27,728 nucleotides of DNA from positions 1 to 27,728 of the forward strand of contig CAAHEN010000203.1 in NCBI GenBank assembly GCA_900772575.1, written 5' to 3'. Below are positions 5,192 through 14,050 of the stretch, piece after piece. This DNA comes from Bacteroidaceae bacterium. GTDB lineage: Bacteria; Bacteroidota; Bacteroidia; Bacteroidales; Bacteroidaceae. The notes beneath the pieces were generated by a model that ran no database searches, had not been told where the DNA came from, and worked only from the letters and a program-made list of their open reading frames with translations. How positions within the stretch are numbered: position 1 is the stretch's first letter; each line of letters begins with the position of its first letter. The position numbers and the translations under genes were made by a program.

Positions 5192-7675
5192 GCGTTGCTG
5201 GATATTGTTTATGATCTTGTCTAATTCCAGTTCGTCGGAGCAGAGCACGTCACGGGGTTTGGCGCCACGTGACGGACCGACGATGCCGGCGCGCTCAAGT
5301 TGATCCATCAAACGTCCCGCCCGGTTGTATCCGATGGAGAATTTACGCTGGATCAAGGAGGTGGATCCCAGTTGATGCGCGACGATGAGGTGAGCGGCCT
5401 CAGCAAACATCTCATCGAGCTTTTCATCGTCGAGCCCTTTGGACTTTCCGCCTTCATTCTCAGCAGTCACTTCTGGAAGTTCGAATACTGAGACATAGCC
5501 CTGCTGGTCTGCAATGTAATTGCAGATTTGCTCCACTTCTGGTGTGTCGACAAAGGCACATTGGACACGCACAGGGTCATTGCCGGACAGGAAGAGCATG
5601 TCACCCTTGCCGACAAGCTGGTTCGCACCGTTACGGTCAAGGATGGTCTGGCTGTCTACGCGTGACATGACCTTGAATGCCATACGGGCTGGGAAGTTGG
5701 CTTTGATGGTACCGGTAATGATGTTTGTCGTCGGGCGTTGCGTGGCAATGATCATATGCATGCCGACCGCACGGGCCAGTTGGGCAATTCTGGCTATGGG
5801 CAGTTCCACTTCTTTTCCTGCGGTCATTATCAAATCGCCGAACTCATCGATAATGACCACGATATATGGCATAAACTCGTGCCCCTGCTCCATGTTGAGC
5901 TGCCGGTTCCTGAACTTGGTATTGTATTCTTTGATGTTGCGTACCTTGGCTTTCTTCAGCAGGTCGTAGCGATGATCCATGAGCTGGCAAAGGCTCTTCA
6001 GAGTCTGGACAACCTTATCCACATTCGTGATGATCGGGTCTTCGCCATCAGGCACCATTGCCAGGAAATGTTTCTCTATCGGTGTGTAGACACTGAACTC
6101 AACTTTCTTCGGGTCGACCATGACAAACTTGAGCTCAGCGGGGTGCTTCTTATAGAGCAAAGATGTGATGATGGCATTCAGTCCGACAGACTTGCCTTGC
6201 CCAGTGGCGCCGGCTACCAGAAGATGCGGCAACTTTACCAGGTCGACCATGAACACTTCGTTGGTGATGGTCTTGCCTAATGCGATAGGAAGTTCATAGG
6301 TGCACTCCTGGAATTTTTTCGTATTGATGATACTCTCCATCGAGACGATGCGCGGCGACTTGTTCGGAACCTCAATGCCGATGGTCCCTTTTCCGGGGAT
6401 GGGGGCGATGATGCGAATACCAAGTGCGCTGAGACTGAGGGCTATGTCATCTTCAAGGTTGCGAATCTTGCTGATCTTTACGCCAGATGCCGGGGTGATC
6501 TCATACAGTGTGATGGTCGGCCCGATGGTGGCTTTGATGGCTGTTATCTCCACACCGAAACTGCGCAGCACACTGATGATCCGATCTTTGTTGGCGTTTT
6601 GCTCAGCCATGTTGACGGAGGCAGAGCCGTCGGAATATTTCTTGAGCAGGTCGATCGTCGGGAATTTATAATATTCCAAGTCCAGACGTGGGTCATACGG
6701 GCCGGATGCCAAGGAGCCGCGACGCGGGGCATTCTTGTTCGCAGACTCAGCGTCTTGAGGGTTGTCTATGGTAAACCCTGGGGTACCGGCTGATTGGCTG
6801 TCCGATTGTGGAGGAGCATCGAGCACGAGTTCTGGCTCCTTTTCATCACCAGTCTTATGACTGAAGTCTAGGCTTACCGTGTAATCCTCTTCGTAGTGAT
6901 CGGCTGCGCCATGCTCCTTGTCTTGTCCGGTTGCTGTCTCGCCGGCCACGGTGTCATCCGCTTCCTCAACGTTGGTCTTGCCTTGACGGTGATGCAGGTT
7001 CTCCCATTGATCTTTGAGCAGAACGTGAGGTTTCATCAATTGTCTAATGACACTGATGGTCTCGTTGCTGAGATAGATGAAATAGAAAATGGCTGTAACG
7101 ATGACGACGGCGCAGGTGGGAAGCAGGCCGATGTCTGCGATTAAAAAGTCACAGACACGTTTGCCATGCATACCGCCAGGGTTGAACGTGATGTCTAACT
7201 TGCCTGAAAGCACAGTCTCTTGCAGCAAACTTAGGGCCGTCGATGTCCAGACCAGCAAGATGCCGCAATTCAAAAAGACTTTCCACAGTCGCACTTTGTA
7301 GACCCGCATGAGCTTAACGCTAAGTGCCAGCAAAAAGATGGGAATGAAATAGGCACTGGCTCCGAAGCACCTGTCCATGAAATAATAGGCTGCGTAAGCT
7401 CCTAGGCGGCCGCCATAGTTCTCCGCTGTGAAATCGCGTCCACGCTCTACGGCGGACTGTTCCTCCCAGCCCGAAAAGAAATGGGAGGTGAACGACAAAA
7501 TGAGGAACAATGCAACGACGAGTAGCACCATTCCGATGATGAAGCACATGTTGTCACTGCCGAAGATAGTCTTCCTTCCCTCGGGCGTGAAGATTTTCCA
7601 CAAGTCGCTCCGTTTCGCTTGTGTGGCGCGTTGGCTCTTCTGAGTGCGGGACGTTGTGGCTGTCTTTTTGGTCAT
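5183..7675 (-). CDS. ftsK: DNA translocase FtsK
   Basis: FtsK pumps chromosome ends through the closing septum and aids dimer resolution. The 830-residue product has an N-terminal membrane domain (hydrophobic segments near residues 42-64, 97-120, 133-152 and 183-203), then an acidic, low-complexity linker (about 230-330). The alpha/beta motor follows, with Walker A GATGQGKS (489-496) and Walker B VVIIDEFGDL. The C-terminal gamma winged helix reads LIQRKFSIGYNRAGRLMDQLERAGIVGP. The start ATG 7673-7675 is followed by a typical basic N-terminus (MTKKTATTSR). The stop codon lies within a 16-base tandem duplication (5160-5191). The gene follows the M64 peptidase by 55 bases with no clear promoter between, so co-transcription is possible. 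Confidence 0.97.
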   Translation of the reverse strand: MTKKTATTSRTQKSQRATQAKRSDLWKIFTPEGRKTIFGSDNMCFIIGMVLLVVALFLILSFTSHFFSGWEEQSAVERGRDFTAENYGGRLGAYAAYYFMDRCFGASAYFIPIFLLALSVKLMRVYKVRLWKVFLNCGILLVWTSTALSLLQETVLSGKLDITFNPGGMHGKRVCDFLIADIGLLPTCAVVIVTAIFYFIYLSNETISVIRQLMKPHVLLKDQWENLHHRQGKTNVEEADDTVAGETATGQDKEHGAADHYEEDYTVSLDFSHKTGDEKEPELVLDAPPQSDSQSAGTPGFTIDNPQDAESANKNAPRRGSLASGPYDPRLDLEYYKFPTIDLLKKYSDGSASVNMAEQNANKDRIISVLRSFGVEITAIKATIGPTITLYEITPASGVKISKIRNLEDDIALSLSALGIRIIAPIPGKGTIGIEVPNKSPRIVSMESIINTKKFQECTYELPIALGKTITNEVFMVDLVKLPHLLVAGATGQGKSVGLNAIITSLLYKKHPAELKFVMVDPKKVEFSVYTPIEKHFLAMVPDGEDPIITNVDKVVQTLKSLCQLMDHRYDLLKKAKVRNIKEYNTKFRNRQLNMEQGHEFMPYIVVIIDEFGDLIMTAGKEVELPIARIAQLARAVGMHMIIATQRPTTNIITGTIKANFPARMAFKVMSRVDSQTILDRNGANQLVGKGDMLFLSGNDPVRVQCAFVDTPEVEQICNYIADQQGYVSVFELPEVTAENEGGKSKGLDDEKLDEMFAEAAHLIVAHQLGSTSLIQRKFSIGYNRAGRLMDQLERAGIVGPSRGAKPRDVLCSDELELDKIINNIQQRGQ

Positions 7676-7730
7676 CGCATTAAATGGGTGGGATAAATCG
7701 TGAGATGTACATTAGCCCCAAACTAGGCAT

Positions 7731-9047
7731 TCATTGTATCCTGTTGCGGTCTGCGTCCTCGACATAGAACTGGATGAGGCGCTTAATCGCACGTTGGCAG
7801 ACAGCGCAGAAGGCTTTGGCCTCATTGGTCTTCATGCGGCAGTCCAGAAAGGCGCGGTACACACCTTTAGACTGATAGCCGGCGCCTTCATAGACACCGA
7901 TGCGTTCAGGATGCTTGGCATCGGCTTTGGTCGGGATCGGGGTGTTCTTGGGGAGCATGTCTGCCCATTTTGAGCGGAAGTCCTTGAGTGTCGTGATGTT
8001 CTGTTCCCATGGTTCCGTGTCCTTGTAGTAGAACTCAGTGTACTGGTCATCATAATAGTACTCGTCAGCCAGCCCGGCGAAACTGTGCCCGAACTCGTGC
8101 ACGACGACGGGGGCAAACGCTGCGTGGCGCGCTGTTGTCAGCGTGTATGAGTTGTAGATGCCGCCACCGCCATAGTTGTCTGTATTGGCCAGAATGATGA
8201 TGTGCTCATAAGGTATGCCTGTCAATGCGTCATGCATTTGTCGCAGTCTGAGCGTCGTCAGGTAGCGAGACGAATAGAATGTGTCAAAGTGTGAGGACAG
8301 GGCCGTCTTTTTCCATTGGCGCTGACTGGGCACACTGACGCCGCTCTCTGCCGACGGCAGTGCCACGGCCACGATATTGAAGCAGCCGGCGTATTCTTTG
8401 AACGGACTGTATGAGAAGAGTTCTTCAACTGCGGTTTGTGCATGCGCGTAGAAATCTTCAGCTTCAGCCGCAGTGTAGCCTTCAGCCAGTATCGCGATGT
8501 CTATGGCATCGGGTAGGGCGCTCTTTTTCAAATAGCGGTGTGGTGGAAGTTCAGACGGCCTCAATGGGCGGATGAGTATGTCGTTGGGCCTGACGCGGTG
8601 TGTGAATGAGACGCTTGTGCGCCCTTTGAAGTCATAGAGGCTTACGTTCACATCAGCCGAATCCTTGGGCATCGGCAGGAGAAAAACATTTTCAAAGGCC
8701 TTACGGATGCGAGTGGCTTCTTCCGTACCCTGCCATTCTTGGAACAGGGTGGAAAAGGAGGTCTTATAGATTGTCTTGCCTGTTTGGGCGTCGCTCATTG
8801 TGATGATGCCGTTGCCATGCAGCGGTATGCTGTCCAGGTTCGTCATGCGTCCGGCCCACCCATCGATGACGGCCAGTTCGTCGACGGCAATGCTCTGCTC
8901 CTTGTCGCTGCCCTCGAAAATGTAATCCACGCGCAATGTCTTATTCTCAAAGTGTGAGTTGAAATTTTGCGCAGGCGATGGTACAGGAGTGAACGTGGCT
9001 GATGCCGCAATGCCGAGTAGCAGTTTACAGATGGTAGAACGAAACAT
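7731..9047 (-). CDS. Secreted M64-family (IgA peptidase-like) metallopeptidase
   Basis: A zinc peptidase of family M64, whose founding member is the Clostridium ramosum IgA protease. The start ATG 9045-9047 was chosen because it gives a signal peptide (MFRSTICKLLLGIAASATF); a 15-residue longer frame has no such start. The product has 438 residues. An N-terminal M64_N beta-sandwich (about 30-160) comes before the peptidase domain. That domain has the motif HEFGHSFAGLADEY, with H317, E318 and H321 as metal and catalytic residues and D328/E329 in the extended motif. A conserved ILANTDNYGGGGIYNSY precedes it. The protein is probably periplasmic or exported. Cleavage of IgA is not shown by sequence, and many gut and oral Bacteroidales carry such proteins. 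A TAnnTTTG box lies upstream at 9092-9099. Confidence 0.9.
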   Translation of the reverse strand: MFRSTICKLLLGIAASATFTPVPSPAQNFNSHFENKTLRVDYIFEGSDKEQSIAVDELAVIDGWAGRMTNLDSIPLHGNGIITMSDAQTGKTIYKTSFSTLFQEWQGTEEATRIRKAFENVFLLPMPKDSADVNVSLYDFKGRTSVSFTHRVRPNDILIRPLRPSELPPHRYLKKSALPDAIDIAILAEGYTAAEAEDFYAHAQTAVEELFSYSPFKEYAGCFNIVAVALPSAESGVSVPSQRQWKKTALSSHFDTFYSSRYLTTLRLRQMHDALTGIPYEHIIILANTDNYGGGGIYNSYTLTTARHAAFAPVVVHEFGHSFAGLADEYYYDDQYTEFYYKDTEPWEQNITTLKDFRSKWADMLPKNTPIPTKADAKHPERIGVYEGAGYQSKGVYRAFLDCRMKTNEAKAFCAVCQRAIKRLIQFYVEDADRNRIQ

Positions 9048-9091
9048 ATATTGCAAAGTGGTTTGCTGATGAGAATGGTCTTTTGAGCACA

Positions 9092-9099
9092 CAAAGGTA
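9092..9099 (-). promoter_or_regulatory. Putative -7 box for the M64 peptidase gene
   Basis: TACCTTTG on the minus strand matches TAnnTTTG and stands 44 bases before the chosen start. No convincing -33 box. It also supports the shorter start, since an ATG at 9092 would overlap the box. Confidence 0.5.
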
Positions 9100-9254
9100 C
9101 TAAAAAGGAATGAACCGCAGGGCCTGAAGTATTGAAAAGGGCGTGATGGTGCGTCTATACTCGTGTGTCTTGGACTTCGGGCCTAAGGTACGGCGGTTCT
9201 TGGCGTCCTGTCGTGGAAACGTTTTCATCGTGCCACCCCCACCACTGAACCGTC

Positions 9255-9289
9255 AAAAAAGGCCGACATTCGTCAGATGAACGTCGGCC
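9255..9289 (-). terminator. Rho-independent terminator after tRNA-Val
   Basis: GGCCGACATTC and GAACGTCGGCC form an 11-base stem (9261-9289) with one position that pairs as G-U on the minus strand. On that strand TTTTTT (9255-9260) follows directly. It is 16 bases after the tRNA 3' end. Confidence 0.8.
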
Positions 9290-9304
9290 CGTTTCTCAAA
9301 TCGG

Positions 9305-9379
9305 TGGGCACTGAGGGATTCGAACCCCCGACCCTCTGCTTGTAAGGCAGACGCTCTGAACCAGCTGAGCTAAGTGCCC
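9305..9379 (-). tRNA. tRNA-Val (anticodon TAC)
   Basis: The 75-base cloverleaf reads on the minus strand. The acceptor stem is GGGCACT/AGTGCCC with discriminator A, and the D arm is GCTCAGCTGGTTCAGAGC. The anticodon stem-loop is TCTGC-CTTACAA-GCAGA, giving UAC. The T arm is GTCGGGGGTTCGAATCC-type. CCA is not encoded. It is a single transcription unit with its own promoter (9401-9431) and terminator. Confidence 0.96.
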
Positions 9380-9400
9380 GTCATTCTTCCAAAAGCGATG

Positions 9401-9431
9401 CAAAATTACACATTTGTCGGGTATGGGCAAA
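9401..9431 (-). promoter_or_regulatory. Promoter of tRNA-Val, full Bacteroidetes consensus
   Basis: On the minus strand TTTG (9428-9431), exactly 19 bases, then TAATTTTG (9401-9408). This is a perfect TTTG-N19-TAnnTTTG promoter, 21 bases before the tRNA. It is the best calibrated promoter in the window. Confidence 0.85.
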
Positions 9432-9525
9432 GTTTTTTGCCATTTATTTTTCGCCTAAATTTGAATGGAGACGACGGTGATTTTTAAGAGTCATTGGAAA
9501 TCAGAGCTGTACAGTAGGTGGGGAT

Positions 9526-10263
9526 TTATCCGATGGCGTTGAGGATTTCACGGACCAAGTTTTCTTGCGTTTCCAGTACGTCGTAGTCGTGGCTGTTTTG
9601 CCCCATCGAGACATTGCTTGAGCGGTATACCATGAAGCTTTGGGTCAGCGCTGATGCGGAGGCGTGTATCTCCGTTGTTCCGCATTCTTCGAGTAGGCGG
9701 CGTGCGTTTGTGGCGTTGACACCGCAGCCTGGCATGATGATGATGCGCCCTCTCGCTTGTTTGACTAGGCTCCGAAGCAGTTCCAGACCCTCTTCAGCAT
9801 GCCGCGCTTGGCCAGACGTGAGTATTCTCTGGCAGCCTAGGCCGATGATTTCCTCTAGCGCTTGCCTTGGCGACCGGCAGACGTCAAAGGCACGGTGGAA
9901 TGTCACACTCATGTCGCCGGCAGCCTCCATGAAGCGTTGCATGGCGGCAGTGTCGATGTCGCCTTCAGATGTGAGCGCACCGACGACGACACCGTCGGCC
10001 CCGCTATCGGCTGCAATTTTGATATCGTCTGCCATTACAGCTTGCTCGCCTGCACTGTACAGGAAATCTCCCCCTCTCGGACGTATCAGGACGTGCTTTT
10101 TGCAATGGGGCAATGCCATCACGCTTTTCAGAAAACCCAGTGATGGTGTTATTCCGCCTTCAGCCAAGGCGGAGCAGAGCTCCAAGCGATGTGCCCCCGC
10201 GCGCCATGCTGATTGGGCGGAGCGCACGGTGCCAGTGCAGACTTCCAATATGTAGTTGCTCAT
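9526..10263 (-). CDS. cutC: CutC-family protein (copper homeostasis CutC)
   Basis: A 245-residue TIM-barrel protein of the CutC family. The family signatures are present in order: LEVCTGTVRSAQSAWRAGAHR near the N-terminus, ELCSALAEGGITPSLG (about 28-43), IRPRGGDFLYS (about 61-71), SVTFHRAFD (about 118-126), RILTSGQA and IMPGCGVNA. It is cytoplasmic. Genetic work in E. coli linked it to copper tolerance, but the biochemical role of the family is not settled, so the name should be read as a family label. It stands alone between the pgk terminator and the tRNA-Val unit, and no clear promoter box is seen. Confidence 0.93.
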   Translation of the reverse strand: MSNYILEVCTGTVRSAQSAWRAGAHRLELCSALAEGGITPSLGFLKSVMALPHCKKHVLIRPRGGDFLYSAGEQAVMADDIKIAADSGADGVVVGALTSEGDIDTAAMQRFMEAAGDMSVTFHRAFDVCRSPRQALEEIIGLGCQRILTSGQARHAEEGLELLRSLVKQARGRIIIMPGCGVNATNARRLLEECGTTEIHASASALTQSFMVYRSSNVSMGQNSHDYDVLETQENLVREILNAIG

Positions 10264-10297
10264 TTTCGTAAGTAGCCCGTTACATTGTGTTTATATC

Positions 10298-10338
10298 AAG
10301 GGCGGACACACTTGGATATGCAAGATGTGCCCGCCCTT
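10298..10338 (-). terminator. Hairpin after pgk
   Basis: AAGGGCGGACACA (10298-10310) pairs with TGTGCCCGCCCTT (10326-10338) over 13 bases. One position is G-U on the minus strand, so the fold is better for a leftward transcript. It begins 26 bases after the pgk stop. The U tract is weak, so it may end or merely stabilise the pgk message. Confidence 0.6.
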
Positions 10339-10364
10339 TCTTTGTGCTTATGTCTTAAAGATTC

Positions 10365-11612
10365 TTAGCCCTTGATGGCGGCGATGCCGGGAAGGACTTT
10401 TCCCTCGATGGCTTCGAGCAGGGCGCCACCACCGGTTGAGATGTAAGAGACCTTGTCGGCCATGCCAAACTTGTTGATGCAGGCTACAGAATCGCCACCG
10501 CCGATGAGCGAGAAGGCACCGTTTGCTGTGGCCTTAGCGATAGCGTCGGCAATGGCGCGTGAGCCGGCTGTGAAATTGTCAAATTCGAACACACCGGCAG
10601 GGCCGTTCCACAGGATAGTCTTGGCCCCTTCGATGGCTTCGGCAAATGCCTTGCGGGTCTCAGGGCCTGCGTCGAGGCCTTCCCAACCGTCGGGTATCTC
10701 GCCGACAGGTACAATCTGTGTCTTGGCATCGTTCGAGAAAGAGTCTGCGGCAACGCAGTCAGTTCCAAGTACAAGGTTGACGCCCTTGGCCTTGGCCTTG
10801 GCGATGATGTCCAAGGCGAGCTGCAGCTTGTCATCTTCACAGATGGAGAGGCCGACCTGTCCGCCCAGGGCTTTTGCGAATGTATAGGTCATACCGCCGC
10901 AAAGGATCAGATTGTCCACCTTGTCCATCAGGTTTTCGATGATGCCGATTTTCGTAGACACCTTAGAGCCGCCCATGATGGCGGTGAAGGGGTGCTTGAT
11001 GTTGCTCAGCACATTGTCTACGGCCTGAACCTCTTTCTCCATGAGATAGCCCAGCATCTTGTGGTCTGCATCGAAGTAGTCGGCGATGACAGCCGTTGAG
11101 GCATGCTTGCGGTGTGCGGTGCCGAATGCGTCGTTCACGTAGTAGTCTGCGTAAGAGGCCAAGGTCTTGGCGAAAGCCTTCTGACGTTCCTGCATCTCCT
11201 TCTTGGCGGCCTCATAGTTGGGGTCGGTCTTGTCGATGCCGACGGGCTTGCCTTCCTCTTCTGGATAGAAGCGAAGATTTTCAAGAAGCAGAACTTCTCC
11301 AGGCTTCAGTGCGGCGGCGGCGTCTGCGGCCTTTGCGCAATCAGGGGCGAACTTTACGGGCACACCGAGCTTTTCGCTTACCGGACCAACGATCTGGCGG
11401 AGTGAGAGCTTCTCGTTGACCTTGCCTTTGGGCTTGCCCATATGGCTCATGATGATGAGCGCACCGCCATCTGCCAGAATTTTCTTCAGCGTGGGTAGGG
11501 CGCCGCGAATGCGGGTGTCGTCTGTCACTTTGCCGTTTTCATCTAGAGGCACATTGAAATCCACGCGGACGATGGCTTTCTTGCCCTTGAAGTTGCAATT
11601 GTCTAAAGTCAT
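10365..11612 (-). CDS. pgk: Phosphoglycerate kinase
   Basis: PGK makes ATP and 3-phosphoglycerate from 1,3-bisphosphoglycerate in glycolysis. The start ATG 11610-11612 (MTLDNCNFKGKKAIVRVDFNVPL) was chosen. The frame runs to 11789, but the extra 59 residues have no counterpart in the family and contain the promoter. The resulting length of 415 residues is normal. The substrate-binding RVDFNVPL is at residues 16-23, followed by SHMGKPKG, the hinge region AIMGGSKVSTKIGI, and C-terminal nucleotide-binding GGDSVACINKFG and STGGGALLEAIEGK. No damage. It is monocistronic, with a promoter at 11717 and a hairpin after the stop. Confidence 0.97.
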   Translation of the reverse strand: MTLDNCNFKGKKAIVRVDFNVPLDENGKVTDDTRIRGALPTLKKILADGGALIIMSHMGKPKGKVNEKLSLRQIVGPVSEKLGVPVKFAPDCAKAADAAAALKPGEVLLLENLRFYPEEEGKPVGIDKTDPNYEAAKKEMQERQKAFAKTLASYADYYVNDAFGTAHRKHASTAVIADYFDADHKMLGYLMEKEVQAVDNVLSNIKHPFTAIMGGSKVSTKIGIIENLMDKVDNLILCGGMTYTFAKALGGQVGLSICEDDKLQLALDIIAKAKAKGVNLVLGTDCVAADSFSNDAKTQIVPVGEIPDGWEGLDAGPETRKAFAEAIEGAKTILWNGPAGVFEFDNFTAGSRAIADAIAKATANGAFSLIGGGDSVACINKFGMADKVSYISTGGGALLEAIEGKVLPGIAAIKG

Positions 11613-11716
11613 AATGCTTGTTGTATTGAAAAAATGTGAGAATGCCGTTTTGTCGAATGGCGATGGGGCAATACGTTTGTTCTGTTCCCCCGTATGGGTG
11701 CCTGCTTCCGACACAG

Positions 11717-11724
11717 CAAAAGTA
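11717..11724 (-). promoter_or_regulatory. Putative pgk promoter -7 box
   Basis: TACTTTTG on the minus strand matches TAnnTTTG, about 105 bases before the chosen pgk start. It implies an untranslated leader of about 95-100 bases. Confidence 0.55.
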
Positions 11725-11934
11725 CTAAAAAGAATGCACCCGAAGAAGGCCTTTTCCTTTAAATCGTCACTTCCGCCGAGATTGTGCAAGGTGGTTGCGT
11801 GGGGGGGCTGTTTGCCACTTCGAAATGGGATTCAGTTCCAGCCTATGTACCCTAGCGGGGGAGACGTCCAGAGTGTGATTGCCACTGCCCCAGTCGCTTC
11901 CCAGTCGCTTCGCTAGGATGGATTGTATTGGCTT
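11725..11934. other. Intergenic stretch between pgk and the P-type ATPase
   Basis: No gene is seen in these 210 bases. A short direct repeat CAGTCGCTTC occurs twice (11891-11900 and 11902-11911), and a G7 run lies near 11802. No convincing terminator was found for the P-type ATPase transcript. Confidence 0.4.
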
Positions 11935-13830
11935 TCAGGAGATGCCGGTTCCAGTGCTTGCCCTGAGTGTGCGCATGGCGTTGAGCACTGCAAGCACGGT
12001 GACGCCGACATCAGCGAATACGGCCATCCACATCGTGGCGATGCCCATGGCGGCCAGCACGAGCACGAGGAGTTTGACTCCTATGGCGAAAACCACATTC
12101 TGGCGGGCGATGCCAACTGTACGGCGGGCGATGCTCACAGCGGTGGCAACGTCTGACGGGTGATCGTTCATCAGCACGACGTCGGCAGCTTCGATTGCGG
12201 CATCGGCGCCCAGTCCTCCCATGGCGATGCCCACATCGGCGCGTGCCAGTACCGGAGCGTCGTTGATGCCGTCGCCGACGAAGGCCAACGCAGTTCCGGC
12301 AGGTTTGCTGCTGATCAATTGTTCGACGTGCTTCACCTTGTCGGCCGGAAGCTGCTGGCTGTAGACCTTATCAATGCCTATGCGGCCAGCAACGTCAGTG
12401 GCTACCCGCTCGCTGTCGCCGGTCAGCATGACACAACGGCTTATGCCTAGGCGGCGCAGTCTGTCGATGGCGGTGGCGGCATCAGGTTTCAGGCAGTCGG
12501 CTATGACGATGTGCCCCGCATAGGTGCCGTCGATGGCAATGTGGATGATGGTACCCACCTTGTGGCATGGACGCCACTGTGCGCCAATGGCTTCCATCAT
12601 CTTTTCATTGCCGACACAGACCGTGCGTCCGCCTACGACGGCGCGTATGCCCTGTCCTGCCACCTCTTGTACTTGTTCCACTGTGCAGCCGTCCGCCGTG
12701 CAGGGGTAGGCCGAGCGCAGTGTGGCTGCAATGGGGTGCGTAGAGAGGCTCTCGACGTGGGCCGCGAGGTGGAGCAACTGTTTCTCGTCGAGGCCTGCGC
12801 TGTGAACGGCCTCGACATCAAACTGTCCACGGGTCAGTGTGCCCGTCTTGTCAAAAACGACGGTGTCCAAGCGCGACAGGGCATCCATGAAGTTGCCTCC
12901 CTTGATGAGAATGCCCCGTCGTGAAGCTCCGCCGATGCCTCCAAAGAAAGCGAGCGGTACCGATATCACCAAGGCACAAGGGCAAGAGATGACGAGGAAT
13001 GTCAGGGCACGGCTGAGCCATGTGGCGAAACTCTGCCCGAAACTTGCCGACAGCACCGGCGGTACGATGGCCATAACAATGGCCACGCCGACCACAAAGG
13101 GGGTATAGATGCGTGCAAAGCGTGCGATGAACGTCTCGCTGTGCGACTTGCGCTCACCGGCTTCCTCCACGAGCGCGATGATGCGAGAGGCTGTTGACTC
13201 GGCAAAGGCTTTCTTGACCACCACTTCGAGCGCACCGCTGATATTGACGCAGCCGGCGGCCACAGCGTCACCGGTGCCGACTTCGCGTGGCAGGCTTTCA
13301 CCGGTCAGTGCCACGGTGTTGAGCGATGAACTGCCAGTCCGTATGACACCGTCGAGAGGGATGCGTTCACCCGGCTTGACGACGATGACCGTCCCGACTG
13401 CGACACTTTCTGCCGCTACCTCTTCTATTCGTCCGTCTGTGTGCAGCAGGTTGGCCGTGTCGGGGCGTATGGCCATCAGGCCAGATATGGAGCGGCGGCT
13501 TTTGCCCTCGGCATAGTGTTCAAACAGTTCTCCGACTTGGAAAAACAGCATGACAAACACAGCCTCAGCAAATTCTGGCGCGGTGTTGGGCAAGAATCCG
13601 ATACACAGCGCACCGATTGTGGCGATGGTCATTAGGAAGTCTTCGTTGAACGCGTCGCCATGGCAGATGCCTTCGATGGCTTCGCCCACTACGTCGTAGC
13701 CGGCCACAAGGTAGGGGATGAGGTAGACGAGCAGCAGCTGCCAGGTGGGCAGGCCGCCAGTGCGTTCCAGCCATACGGCAGAGGCCAGAAGTGCGGCAGC
13801 AAGAATGATTCGGAGCAATTTTATTTTCAT
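11935..13830 (-). CDS. Zn/Cd/Pb-type P1B heavy-metal efflux ATPase
   Basis: This ATPase exports divalent metal ions across the inner membrane. The start ATG 13828-13830 (MKIKLLRIIL, 631 residues) was chosen; the longer frame would run through the promoter box. There is no N-terminal metal-binding (HMA) domain. TGES (176-179) is in the actuator, CPC (283-285, ISCPCALVIS) in the transport helix, DKTGT (327-331) holds the phosphorylated aspartate, and the HP motif is at 365-366 (STHPIA). GDGINDAP comes near the end. The final helices carry K (GVKLLVLVLA) and DVG (VFADVGVTVLAVLNAM), the P1B-2 signature for Zn/Cd/Pb. It is divergent from the tolC operon, and no metal-sensor gene is adjacent. A dyad (13881-13893) lies upstream of its -7 box. 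Confidence 0.94.
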   Translation of the reverse strand: MKIKLLRIILAAALLASAVWLERTGGLPTWQLLLVYLIPYLVAGYDVVGEAIEGICHGDAFNEDFLMTIATIGALCIGFLPNTAPEFAEAVFVMLFFQVGELFEHYAEGKSRRSISGLMAIRPDTANLLHTDGRIEEVAAESVAVGTVIVVKPGERIPLDGVIRTGSSSLNTVALTGESLPREVGTGDAVAAGCVNISGALEVVVKKAFAESTASRIIALVEEAGERKSHSETFIARFARIYTPFVVGVAIVMAIVPPVLSASFGQSFATWLSRALTFLVISCPCALVISVPLAFFGGIGGASRRGILIKGGNFMDALSRLDTVVFDKTGTLTRGQFDVEAVHSAGLDEKQLLHLAAHVESLSTHPIAATLRSAYPCTADGCTVEQVQEVAGQGIRAVVGGRTVCVGNEKMMEAIGAQWRPCHKVGTIIHIAIDGTYAGHIVIADCLKPDAATAIDRLRRLGISRCVMLTGDSERVATDVAGRIGIDKVYSQQLPADKVKHVEQLISSKPAGTALAFVGDGINDAPVLARADVGIAMGGLGADAAIEAADVVLMNDHPSDVATAVSIARRTVGIARQNVVFAIGVKLLVLVLAAMGIATMWMAVFADVGVTVLAVLNAMRTLRASTGTGIS

Positions 13831-13859
13831 GTGGATATGATGTTGTTTGTTTGATGCTG

Positions 13860-13867
13860 CAAAGGTA
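13860..13867 (-). promoter_or_regulatory. Putative -7 box for the P-type ATPase gene
   Basis: TACCTTTG, followed by C, on the minus strand lies 29 bases before the start. The expected -33 position falls on the GCAACC/GGTTGC dyad rather than on a TTTG box, as at a regulated promoter. Confidence 0.55.
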
Positions 13868-13869
13868 AA

Positions 13870-13917
13870 GCGGACAGGCCGCAACCGGGTTGCAAAGACG
13901 GGGTGGGAGTTGTCCGC
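13870..13917. promoter_or_regulatory. Nested inverted repeats upstream of the P-type ATPase promoter (candidate operator)
   Basis: The inner dyad is GCAACC-G-GGTTGC (13881-13893), centred on the expected -33 position. The outer pair is GCGGACA (13870-13876) and TGTCCGC (13911-13917). The function is inferred from position only; it could bind a metal-responsive repressor or activator. Confidence 0.35.
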
Positions 13918-14005
13918 CCCTCCCATTAGCCGATAAAAACCCCGTTTTCGTCGATTATGTGTCTATAACATTTGTATAAGCTTCTGCCCAGATTGAGCCG
14001 CTTTT

Positions 14006-14013
14006 TAATTTTG
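14006..14013 (+). promoter_or_regulatory. Putative promoter -7 box of the efflux operon
   Basis: TAATTTTG followed by CACC matches TAnnTTTG, 38 bases before the tolC-like start. A TCTG at 13983-13986 stands 19 bases upstream and is one mismatch from TTTG. Confidence 0.6.
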
Positions 14014-14050
14014 CACCAACAAATCAATCCACCATAACGAAGAACATATC

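Noticed and set aside
9426..9441. GGCAAA/TTTGCC hairpin as a cutC terminator
   Set aside because: On the minus strand no U tract follows, and the sequence contains the -33 box of the tRNA-Val promoter.
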